DNA of 64,000 nt from Enchytraeus crypticus (taxonomy: Eukaryota > Annelida > Clitellata > Enchytraeida > Enchytraeidae), in contig CAJHZI010000483.1 of NCBI GenBank assembly GCA_905160935.1, forward strand, positions 321,501 through 385,500, in the 5' to 3' direction. Position 1 is the stretch's first letter. Each line of letters starts with the position of its first letter. Shown here one piece after another: positions 25,529-38,721 of this stretch. The translations under genes and the position numbers were made by a program. Under the pieces are notes generated by a model. It saw nothing but the letters and a program-made list of their open reading frames with translations. It was not told where the DNA came from and ran no database searches.

Positions 25529-27196
25529 CATATATTATTATTATTATGAAAGTTAAACGTTGCTGATCGCAGCAGCGGGTGACATTCCCTGAATCCACTG
25601 CTTTAGGCTTCAGCAGCGCCCGTCCCCACTTCATCTGCTATCGATCCACCACGACGGTGACTCCCCTGAACAGGCGTTGATGAAGCAGTTATGAGAACTC
25701 TGTTGGGAGAACCGCTTTTAGAAGTCAACAACCCTGAAATTTGGATAGCTGTTCCTAGATAATTCTGGGATCGAGTATCCGCTTGATTAGGGCTCTGATT
25801 TGTAAAACCCGATGAGCTCTGCCTCTCCGCCTCAGCCTGCTCTGAGGCCAACATCTGGTTCAGCCTTTGACCCTGGTGCTGTGGCCCTGGTGAGAGGGAC
25901 CCCTAGGATGCAGGGGCCTTTCTAGCCTCGAGTATCTCCTTTTCTCGCTGAGTGTCAGCCCAGAAAACTCTTGCGGATCTATATCAGGCTCTATGGACGC
26001 AATCGAGGAGGAGAAGGGGGGTATTGAGAGGTCGAGACGTAGGACGCATCTCTTCTCTATCAGACGGGCAGTGTTCAACCCGTTGACGATCACCCTCGCG
26101 CTCACGTGCTGCCCCAGTGCCCGCTTGTCACCAGTCGGCAGTGTAGTTAGTATTACTAATATTATTATTATTATTTATTTATTTTTTTAATGCCCTGGGC
26201 TGTAAAGGGCCCTGGGCTAAAAAATAAGATAAAAGAGACTATTTAATTAAAAGTTTTTAAAAAAGCGATTAAAATAATTCCTCTGCACTCTGGGAAGCCG
26301 CTTTAGACAAAGTGGCACTGAAGCAGACTGCATTGAATCGCTGGAGAGCAACAGACAGTCGCTGCCACAGAAAAGATTTCTCGCGCTTATCACCAGTAAT
26401 GGCGCTGGTCCTCCTGCCTATTTCGTCAATAAAGTCTGATGCGAGAGAGTTGATGGGCCCCAGGATCTCAAAGGCAATAGGCATGAAGATATAGTTGCCA
26501 GAGATTTCGGCATACTTCAGAGTTTTCCTATTAGCCGCGGCCTCTGCTGCAGCACCAGCAGCAGCGCAAGAAAGGCCGAGATTGCTTACTGAGAAAGTGT
26601 CCGTAACAGTGACGTCCCAGCTAACACACTTCCCCTCTGCCCATGGAATGTGAGAGACACCGTCTGGACGTTTACCATCAGTGCGGATCAATCCCAGGGG
26701 CTCTTTAATGGCTGGGATATTCGCTCGACTCAGGGCGCGCCAGATCAAGTCGTTTATGGACTGATGTCTGCTGATTCTGCCGGCACTAGGCTTGCACGAC
26801 AGGCCGTGAATGCCTAAAGCATTGACTGAGACACCACAAATGCAGTTGTGTGGCTCACATAAGGTAGTACCCAGACGAAGACCGGCCGCGACTCTGACTG
26901 CTTCGTCGTCCAGACGGAGGCCGCATGATGAGATTGGTAAAGCCTTGATCCAGTCTCCACTATGGGGGGCCGACACTGCGAGCAGCCGCGCCTTTTCTTG
27001 TGGCAAAAGCGGCTTCGCAAGGAGGTCCGTGTGCAAAGCAGTAGTGACCTTTGAGTCCCAAGCCTTCATGCTATTAGCCATCATACCGATTGGAGGTTCG
27101 GATGTGGACAGAGCAGTACAAATGCCCTGAATCCTGGATATCTCTAAGTCGGGAATTTGAAAGAATCCGGAAAGGATTAAATCCTGTAGAACGCCA

Positions 27197-27241
<45 letters not shown>

Positions 27242-30200
27242 CGGGTACTGCAGATATTCTGGAGAGACATTCATCCATCAGCTGACGATCGGCGTATTAA
27301 AAGTCAATCAAATTTGTTTATCGGTTTCACAAACTCATGGATTTAATGGTGGCAACGACTGAAAATAAAACGTATTACGGAATAAACATTGTAGAAAATT
27401 ACTAACAGTGTCCGGATTGATAGAGAAATCCATAGGATATCCGAGTAGTCTGTACTGTATCTGTCCCGGGACTCTCAGAGTGGCATTTACTTGACCAACG
27501 ATTTGTTGCAAAGACGCATCTTCCCGAACAGTGAAATTATAGAGCTGAAAAAGGCATGAAGAACAATTTTATTTCGCGACAAAGGATTGCATATCAAAAA
27601 TTAAGACTGACAGGCAGCGTACACTGAAAATAAATAACTAATAGTAATAATTAAAGTTTAAAGGCCGTTTACTCGTAAAAGTATGATGTTAGAGATGTCC
27701 CCGTATCGGAAATATCTATAAATCGATTAATCCAAATGATTAAAACACATCTGAAGAGAGAGAAAGTATCGAGAAAGAAGAGAGAACATACTGCGCCGGT
27801 CGGGCGATCAATAAACTGTCGGGTAAGATGATTTAAATCTATGGCGCGGAGTTATGTATTCAAGCAACAATAGAAAGTTGACATAGTCGAATAATAACAA
27901 CAACAACAGTTAGAGTGCTACAGTCATCAATGACAACATCGAGCACTATCGAGACAAAATCAAGCCGGTGAGCAAAAAGAAGGTCCAAAAACGGTGCAAA
28001 CTCCAAAATCTAGAAAATCAGTCCAAAGTAAAGGGAATTAACTAAAAGGTGGTTTAGGCGCAGGTCGCTGCTCATGGACACTGGATGGAAAATGAGATGG
28101 AAAAGATAGGTCTTCAACTGCCTATGGAACTGCTCATAGGAAAGCATAGGCCGATGTGATTCAAATGAAGATTTCCGAAGATTGGATGGAAAAGAATTCC
28201 AGATCTCGGCCAATAAGTTTGAAGGCGGCACATGGTTTCAAATAATAGGAGCTTGAAAAGAAAAAGAGATTCTACTTAATGAGATGAGATTATTTGGAAT
28301 TTTGAAGAGGTTGGAATCGTTAGAACGAAGCTTACTGGAAGGTTGATAGTAAATTAAGAGATCAGAAAGGTTAGAAGGTTTACCAAAAGGTGAGTGACTG
28401 AAGGTTGATAAAGTAATTTTACACTTTATTTTTTAAATTATTTTATTCATATACTTGATTAATTGATTTATTAATTGATTGATTGATTGATAGATTGACG
28501 GATTGTTTGATTTAACTTTCTCAAACTTTTTTTAACTTTCTTTAACTTTTAAAGTGAATAAAAAAATCAATAAGGCATTTTAAATAAATGCCAATCTTGC
28601 CCATCTTAACTGTAACAGCATTGCTAGTATGCACAGACTCCTGTCTGTGCATACTTTAAACTGTTCCATATCTGGTTTCCAATGGCAGTTTATGGTATTT
28701 CTAATTACTTACAATTTGCTTTCATGAATAACGACCATAATTCAGATCAAGAAATTAATCCAGCTAACAAAGGCAAAATCAATCATCAATAGATTCGTTT
28801 ATCAGTTAAAAGTAAGGCCTTCGAGTGATTTATTATTTGATTCGCTCAGTAATCGTACAATCGTGCTAGACTTGAATTAAAAGATCACTTTCTCTGTCGA
28901 GGTGTACTACCTAATGGCAGGTCCAAGGTATATAACGCCTCCACTCATCTCTATCTTCCGTTTTCCTCTTCATGTCCACATACGAGTGGATCTTTAAATC
29001 ATCTAACATTCCTTTTGATATACCATTATTCTTGGGAAATTCTGCTTATGACGAGGTGGGCCCCCTATGTCTTCCTCAGCTTTGACAAACATTTTCCGAG
29101 AAGAGGCGTCATTCCCTGAGAATGCAATCCTGTTTACCAGTCTACTGCATATTTATATAATAAAGAACGTACATTTGATGAGAACACTGGTCTTCCTTCA
29201 GATAAACTTCTAATGCGCACATTAATGGTGGCTGTGGCGGTGAGGTTATTGGGAGATGGAGCTCGCGCTATGATCTCATAGGAAATAGTCTTTGATCCAG
29301 TAATGCTATCGTACATAATCGGCTTAGCAACAGTTAGAGCTCCTGCACGAAATAATTATATAGTCATACATAATTATACATGTATATATGAGAGCATTAA
29401 GCCCTAATTCAGTGGACAATAAGTTCAGTGACAGTGGTCGTTATAATCATTATTTACTTCCTGAAGAGTTAATCATTGATCATTGAAATTTTTTCTATTT
29501 TTATTTATCTTTCAATTTTATTTTAATTTTATTTATTTTTTATTTATTTTTCTATTTTTGCATATCATTGATACTTTTGAAAGACTCCTCGAGAAGATAC
29601 AAGTAAAAATCCTGAAATCTCAAAATAGATATTCGAGATACAGTACAATTAAATCTTAGTTGATAGTTCATTATTAGCTATCAGGTCGTTTTAATATAAA
29701 TTATCTTAATTTCACATGATTGAAAAGCATATTAATTTATTTCTCTGAATTTGTTTCATAAACACTCTCTAACCCCTAGTCCTAATAATAATAGCAACGG
29801 TAGCATAGAAGCACATTAATAGGCAGCCAGACATAAAATTCCACATAAAATGGTTAATTTGCTGGACAGTCGTCATGGGTTAAGGGTCATTGGTTGGATT
29901 CTAAGAGTATACAATAGATATAATAATATAATAAATTTATATAATTTGAATTAGCTCGACGAATAAAAGTCTACATCAGTATCTCATGACCATGAATAAC
30001 TAAGTAGTCATAAGAATGAGCAGATAGTATATCAAGCATCTTTATCTCTCCTCTGAAGCTGCCTCACAATCTCAGAAAATTTAAACAATCAACCGTAAAT
30101 AAATGAGAGTTACCAAATGATGTCCAAGTGGGTAGGTAACTTGCCACTTAAAAACGAAGGGTCGCAGATTCGAATGCCCAACGGAAACATATCTGACAGT

Positions 30201-33200
30201 ATACATATAGGAGAAGCAGATTCCAAATCAGCTTCAATTTTATTATATTTTAATCATTTTTTATTATCTAGTTCTTTAATTACTTAAATTACATTATTTA
30301 GTTAATTTAATTATATTTTCAATATTCTTTTACATACTTACAGGCCCTAATGGCTAGTATCTAAATATTTTTCAATGCTAACATAGCTTAGCCACAGTGT
30401 GCAGGTAAATATAACGAATAGTCTATTTTTAAATTGTAACTGAAGCAGAAGATACCTGTGGTACTATTTATGGCAAGAAAATTAGTGGGGTCGTTGATTT
30501 GCCCAAACCGGTAGTCATTGACCGGGGTGAAGGATCCCACCCCATAGACTGCGCCAAACTGCGTGACCTGACCCCCAACGTTTGAAGTTTCGAATATAGA
30601 AACGTTGACGACGCCGTTGGTGAGTGTAGGTGTGTAGAAGTAAATAGTTGGTTGGGTTCCTCCACCGGATGCGGGTAAAATGTATACCTTTACGATCGCT
30701 GGAAGACATAACGCATACCATTTTATCTTTCCTAATGGTACATATGTACACGCAGCGTGGATCCAGAGGGGGGGGCTCAGGTGGTTCGGGCCATACGATT
30801 AATTTATCCGATAAATCAGGAGGCTCCCCTTAGACCATCCGATAAATTTATCCGATAAATCAGTAGGCTCCCTCTTAGATCATCCGATAAATTTATCCGA
30901 TAAATTAGTAGGCTCCCTCTTAGACCATCCGATAAATATATCTAATAAATCAGGAGGCTCCCCATGGACCATCCGATAAATTTTTATCAGTATTTTCATT
31001 GCGTTTATGGATATTTGTATGAGTAAATATGTATATAGAGCAAATAATGATGTCAGTAAAAATTAGAACTCTGTCTCGGTGGCTTGAACGACTGCAAAAA
31101 ATGTGGACACAGTTAAAAGGTATTTCGGCCCATCCCCTTAAAAAATCCTGGATCCATCATATTAAAACATTATTCAAATATACTGTACATGCAAAATCAT
31201 ACACAAATGAAAGCAATAGACCGGCAAAGCTCTCAACAAAATGTCTGAAAAATACAATTCAGTGTCATGTACTGAACTGAATTCGCATCAAAAAGTAGGG
31301 TTGTGGCTCAAAAACGAGTATCACTTTTAATACCACATATTTAAACCGTTAGGCAAGTAATAGTCCATTTTCCGTTTAACCAGTCGTAATGAATGTCTGA
31401 GATTTTACTCTGAGATCAGCGCGGCCGGGAATCGAACCTACGATAGTTCAACTCACCTTGGGATCTGTCATTTAAACTTCATGACGTTACCACTAGTACC
31501 ATTTGGTGACATTCATCGTCTGAAGCAAGCCAATTTCTTGGTAGATACGTGACTGAAGAGAATTCACAATATAATCCTATTTCACCAAAATAATGGCAAT
31601 AAACATAAACGAAAACAGAAAAACAAACAAGTATCACCTATAGATATAACATAAAGATATTCCTAGTGATCACAAATAAAACCTAACAGAACTAAAATTC
31701 ATATTAAATAGCTAATTGCTTAAACCATAGTTTTCATATTAAGTACTTAAAACCAGATTTTCCACATATGAGTTAACAAACAATAGCTCACCTCTAGCCG
31801 CGGCGGTTTCCCTGTCTGGGTTGGTGACGTTTGCTAACACATCAAATTGTATCAAGCTGGCGTATTTTCGACTCAGCTGTCCAGCAACTTTGACCTCTCC
31901 AGTCGCTGGGTCAATGGAAAAAGAATTCTGAAAACAAAGCATCAGATCAATTACTATACAATAAAGATATTTGTCAATTTTGTTATCTCTATATGCTGCG
32001 AAATTGGCTGGATTTTAATTCGGAGCCCATCGCCATGAAATCATCACGCCAAAAATGGACCAGGTGTGGACTTAAATCTAAATTTAATCAATATTTCTCC
32101 TTTCAGAGAGAGAGAGAGATAGAGAGAGAGAGAGGAGAGAGAGAGTCAAGAGATAAACATCTGCCTCACACTTACAAGCATACGACTAAAGTAGTATATA
32201 GCTGTAACATTAGTAGTACCACCATTTCAATCTTTGATCAAAAGATTAAAAACTAACTCTTAAGTAAGAGCTTAATCCATTGAACTAAGATTAGCTACAT
32301 ACTACTCAACTTGAAGGGAGCGGTCTCTCTCTCTTAGTGCAATTCCTACTGGCAGGTCTATGGTATATAACGCCTCCACTCTTCGAAATCTATCTTCCGC
32401 TTTCCTCGTCATGTCCACATATGAGTGGGTCTTTAAATCATCTGATTTAAATCATCTGATTTAAATACCTAATCTCGGCCTGCCTCTGCCTCTTTTCCTT
32501 CCATTCTACCTTCTATTACCTCTATTAATAGACCCTCTCGCCTTAGAATATGTCCTATCCAACTCTTCTTCCTATTTCTTAATGCATGTATCAACTGTCT
32601 AACTGTACCAACTCTCTCCAGAACTTCTTCATTTGTAACCTTTTAGTCCAGCTAATCTTCTCCATTCTTCTCCATATTCACATTTCCATTGCCTCTAATT
32701 TCCTAATATCTTCCTTCCTTAAGGTCTACGTTTCACATCCAGATAGTAATGTAGTCCAAACCAATGTTTTCTCTTATAAGGGGAGCGGTGCCAAGTTATT
32801 TATAGATTGCTTTACAAATGCCTTAACAAACAAAAATAAAATAGAAATTAAGCAACTAGAAGTCATTAGCGATTAACAATTAATTAATAATGTAAGGTTA
32901 ACATTAGAAGAAATAAAGCAAAAGCTGATAGCAGCAATCTCAGCTACTCAAATTTTACAAAATTCCTGAATTCGTACTCGCTAAAACTTAAAGCTAAAGT
33001 ATCAGCTGCAAGTATCAGCTTCCAGCTTTTAGTTAGTACGAACTAAATCTGATACTTGCTAACTCTTAATATTATAACTTTACTTTCATTCCAATTATAG
33101 CTTCGCGCTACTTACTCTGAAGTTGTATGTAGCATTACTGCCAGTCACCGGATTTCCATTCTCATCTTCAGCCTTGATATTGACGGTGTCGATCAAGTAT

Positions 33201-36200
33201 TGAATCAGTGCCCCTGCATCCAAAGGTGTGGCTCTTACACCACCTACTGGTTTGTTTAATGGGCTATCTGCGCAGATACCATTCGCACATTTCGCGCATC
33301 GTTCATAACATATAGCCCATGATGCTATACTATACACACGTATGTGATATTTAAAATAACACCGGCTAATTTAAAATAATCAGTGTATATAAGTATACAA
33401 AGTAGTAATTTTAACTTGCGATCGTCTGTATAAAAGTAAACCTGTCGGAGTTCATTGAACCGGAGAACTAGCAGCTCTGATTTAAACCCGGTTGACTATT
33501 CGATCCGTGGTTGTCTTCATCAACAGGTCTACCGTGAATCGAAACACGACGTTGAATATTTGAAACGAGTCACTGTTCTGCGCTGGGCTGAGATCAGTCA
33601 GACACTCGTGGACTCGGCAATGGATCACTGGACTTGCCGATGAATGCGAATATTCGGGCACATGGCGCACGCATTGAAGATGGTTAAACTACTACTCTAC
33701 TCATTTAAGATATTCAAAGAAACTAATATTGGGTTTTTGAAATAGTTGAGGCCTAATGCATAATGTTGAATACTTGATTTTCAGATTTTCAGTATTCACG
33801 TAATTGAATTGAAATTTAGCTATCGACGAATAATAGCGATTTCTAAAACATTTCTGGCAATATCTCTAAGATATTTAGCGTATTCATAGAAAATATAATT
33901 ATCTTTTGTTCAGTGCATTAACTAGGAAGCTCTGAAAAATACTCTTAACGGCATTAGCTTTTAAAATATTGGCGTTTATTCTGGACCACCCTGTATATAT
34001 CACATACTTTAAGACACATGTACTGTATATGACATAGGTTATTTGAGTTCTGTATCCTATACCATGCTAATGCACGTTCTTACAAAAACCTCAACTGCGG
34101 AGCAAGACCGCAGTAGTATTGATATCAGGCTAAATTAGGCAAGTAACACTGAATACGTTTTGGTAATTAAGAGAGAGAAAATCTTTGCAAAATGATTCTA
34201 AAATAGTCAGTAATTATACTGCATGTGACGATACTTTACAGTATATATGTGGTAGCCACCTCTTGCAACAGCGCGTAGTCTTATAAGCCCTCTTTATTTT
34301 GGCAACTGAATCAAAAGAATAATTGCATTAGTATATACTAGGCTTATTTGCTCTCTCTCTCATTCGCTATCCAGTGTTCCGTCAAGCGGCATAACTAAAT
34401 AACATATTACTATTCAAGGTTTGCTTACATGCATCACAAAGATCTCTCAATCGATCAAAAGTTACTAACATTGCATTCTATTTAAATTTTAAGTATTATG
34501 GGACTAGTGATGCTGAGTACTTACTCTCGATAACAGTAAACACATATTCTTGCTGATCGAAAACTGGAGTTTGGTAGATAGACGCATTGACATGGACGTA
34601 TACCAATGCTGTGCCAGTAAGAGTAGGACTTCCGTGATCAATGGCGTAAACCTACGAAAACAATCACAATAACAAGACATATAATCTAAATCAATAGCGT
34701 GGACCTATGAAAACAAGCCCCACAACAAGACATATTCATCTAGATCAATAGCGTGGACCCATAAAAACAAGCACATACACAAGGCACAATTTTAGTGTAT
34801 TCTATTACTAGATAATTATCTAGTAATAGAATACACTAAATGCTCAATTTATTTCTTTACACTGTTCTAATTTTATTTAAATCTTGAAATTTTAGATGCT
34901 TTTTAAAATAATCAAAGAATTACATTAATTAGTGAAATCAAAAATTAAGAATTATTTTCATCAATCGAGATGTCATATAATTAGTCTAGATTACAATGTC
35001 TGAGCTGTACTCTATTCAGTTGAGCATATCGCTATCAGTTAATCTGTTATCAAAACACTATCGATCATTTTGTAGATTATTAATAGTAGGATTACTACTA
35101 GTATGTACTGACGGCCGAGCACCACAACTATTTTTCTGATAAGCAAGGAATCACGGTTTCGAAAATCGGACTGTCTCACAAAGTATAGCTGGTATTTAGA
35201 AGCAGCCGATATCCATAGAATTTTTATAACCAATAAGTTAAGCTATAGCTTGACAAACTTGATCCTAGTCAGCATAGGAGTATTAACCAAAACAAAAGTC
35301 CTACAGTGCAAAACATATCAATAATATGTACCAAAATGTGAAACACAAAGCACGTATAAGCTATCATCACATTGAAAGCATGGATGAAAAAAGATTTATA
35401 ATAAATTATTTCTATTGAAAAAATACAGTAATTTTACCGTCATATTGTACTGATCTCCGTATGTCCTAATGTTGAGATTAGCCAGGGAGGCAACTCTTAT
35501 CAAGCCGGTGGTAAAATCAACAACGAAGTTGTCTTTACTACCGAAGTGCATGATGTAGCTGATCCTACTGTTCTCTCCGGCGTCGAGATCAGTAGCGTTC
35601 AGCTGAATCACCGGGGTCTCTGTGTTACATCACAAACATCATACAGTCCTAGAGACACGTACTTGTTTCGCTTGAGTAAAGACTAAAACTAATGTAATAA
35701 TGTGATAATGTTATAATGTGGCCATAGAAATGATGCTAACTACATAGTTGCTACCTAGGAACTACAGTCATTATGTCAAAATAACAGAGTATACAAAACT
35801 TCAAGAAAAATCCATAAAAAATTTAAACGACTAATCCGTGGCGTGCAGTTTGAGTTATACTAATCGTGCACTGACCACCACTCTTGTGCACTGATCATTA
35901 CTCTTGTGCACTGACCACCACTCTTGTGCACTGACCACCACTCTTGTGCACTGACCCCACTCCTGTGCACTGACCATCACTCTTGTGCACTGATCACCAC
36001 TCTTGTGCACTGACCATTACTCTTGTGCACTGACCACCGCTCATGTGCACTGACCACCACTCGTATGCACTTGTGATCTTATGTTGCTATGTTACTATGT
36101 TTCCGTGTTTCCGGTAGTCAGCTAGATAGAGCTCAATTGTGATCTTTCTGACGGCAGCTTTATTTGCGTTCAGTCTCGTTGAATGCGATTTGTGTATATT

Positions 36201-37826
36201 TGGATTCAGTTACAAATAAATGATCATGGTTCTATCTCTGGAGTGGAGAATGCACATGAAAACAATTTCTACCGTAGTTTTGTGAATGAGCGAATAAAAT
36301 AAATGCATTGAAATACCTGGTGGAGTGATTTCAGTAATTGTGGTCGAGTACGTGGCGTTGTTGAGGAAAATTGGAGCGTGATTATTCTGGTCCTACAAAA
36401 TATATTAAACACTTCTGCTAAAGAATTACCAGTTTTAAATTTGCTTAAACTGAAAATTCTAAAATTTGAGAAATATAACCACAAATCAAAAGCATAGTTT
36501 GAAATAGAAATGTTTCATTTTAAACAGTTTAAATATAAGTATTTACAAATTTACATTAATTTTGAGTCTAATCTATGTTCTGCGTATGGCATGCTTTACA
36601 AAAAATATTGAAGTATAGCATCCGCATTGTGCCCGGGCCGCTGCACCATAAATCATCGGTACATTAATATCACTGATCTAAGAGATACATACCTACGCCG
36701 AGGAAATTGATTTGAAACCATGTAAAAATGCTATAAATTTCTTCAGCTTAGGCTGCTTTACGTTTGGTAAAGGTACAGAATTTTTATTGAAATTAACGTA
36801 AAAAGATCCATACATTGATCCTTTTTGATAGCGTTAAAACGACATTTGGAAATGTAATTTAATGAAGCGATAGAGACTGAGCAGTTACTGACTATTCTAA
36901 GTAGTTTTAAAGCAGAGCTCAGAATTTAAAGTCTTCCTAGCAGGTAATGTTTAAAAATTCACGAGAAAACGATTAATGATCATATGACAGTAAGACAATA
37001 GTTGATTTTGAGATTGAGTTTTAAATCAATAGTTTATATAGCCATGTATTGTGGTGATTAAAGATTATATATAGCGCATCTACAAACAATAGTCAAGATG
37101 CGAACCCTTATGTTGATGATAACAGTTGTGTTGGTGAAAAGTGGATCAGTAACGTCGTCAGCTGCTTCAATTGTCAGTACGAAACTGAGCAATAAAATAT
37201 ATTTATTTAAAGTCTATATTATATAACAACAGTACTATGTATAACAACAAATCTTAAAGAATTTTATTGTTTATTTATTTATTTAAAATCACAATTTTAA
37301 AGAATTCCTATTCTACGCATCTCCTTCTCTCTAACTAGTGTTTTGTCAAGTGGCAAGCCCAAGGTACACATTCATACCCAGAGTCTGCTTTCACGCTCCG
37401 TAAAGAGCACTCCATAGCTCAACAAGCTGATCACTTCATAAAAGGATAAGCCTTCTCGATGCCTTATGTGGCCTATAGCTTGGGTAGCTTGGGGAAAATC
37501 TGGCTTCTGAGATGATTTTCAGTTGCCTTTCTCCGTTCCTGCTTTTCGCCTATCACGACAAGTTCAGTTACCTACACGTGCGGTTGGTATTGTATTATAT
37601 TATTCTATTTGCTGGGACCAGTGTCGATGTCGGTACGATATTCGACCATGTATCAGTATATGCAGGGGTCAAATCCTGAGCAGGCCCGTTACTGACATCG
37701 CCATAGAGTGAGGAAACTGATGTTAACATTAATTTATATATATACATTGAAATATATAATAAATAAATAATAATAATGAAATTATAATAATTATTATATT
37801 TGTATAATATATATAATATAAATATA

Positions 37827-37865
<39 letters not shown>

Positions 37866-37943
37866 CTATATATATATATATAATATATTATTGTATAATA
37901 TAATACAATATATGCATGTATACACGTATATATATTTATACAC

Positions 37944-38000
<57 letters not shown>

Positions 38001-38612
38001 TATGAGTCATAAAAAACATGTGCGCAGTATTTCGTCCACAACTTTGACACTTGTGAACCGATTTTGAAAATATTTTCAGAATTATAAAGAAGAAGAAAAG
38101 TATTAATCTTAAATCTAGTTTTGTGACACTTCCGGTTTATTTTAAACAATAACAGACGATTTTACAAACATAGTCTGTTTTTGTTGAAATTTTAAAATGG
38201 TGTTTACTAATGAAGATAAAGCGCTCATAAAAAACTTTTACATCTTAAAGGGTTATGGCGCACATCGGTTGATTGCCGAATTTCCAACAAAAAACTGGAC
38301 CCTGGGAGGGCTAGATTGCTTATCAATGAAATTACGCCGGACTGGGAGCACCGATATAAAGAAGGGCAGTGGACGACCGAAGAGCATACGAACAAAAGAG
38401 AATGTCAGAGCAGTGGAGGAGTTGATTCTGGTTGCGCATATTTTCAAACACTGCTTCTACGCAAAAATAATAATTAAAAGAGTCACTTACCGTTATTTTA
38501 TAGCTCTTATAGCAACTGTTATCCTGATTATACCCATGCAAGATGTTAAAAAATCGATTCACTAATACCAAAGTTATGGGCGAGAGACTGCGCACAAGTT
38601 TTTTTACTCACA

Positions 38613-38679
<67 letters not shown>

Positions 38680-38680
38680 C

Positions 38681-38721
<41 letters not shown>

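Noticed and set aside
26312-27130. Plus-strand ORFs at 26312-26494 and 26810-27130
   Set aside because: Antisense shadows of the retroelement ORF on the minus strand.
31029-31280. Plus-strand ORF of 83 residues
   Set aside because: No recognisable domain, no repeats of it elsewhere in the window, and it lies in a cadherin intron; looks like chance.
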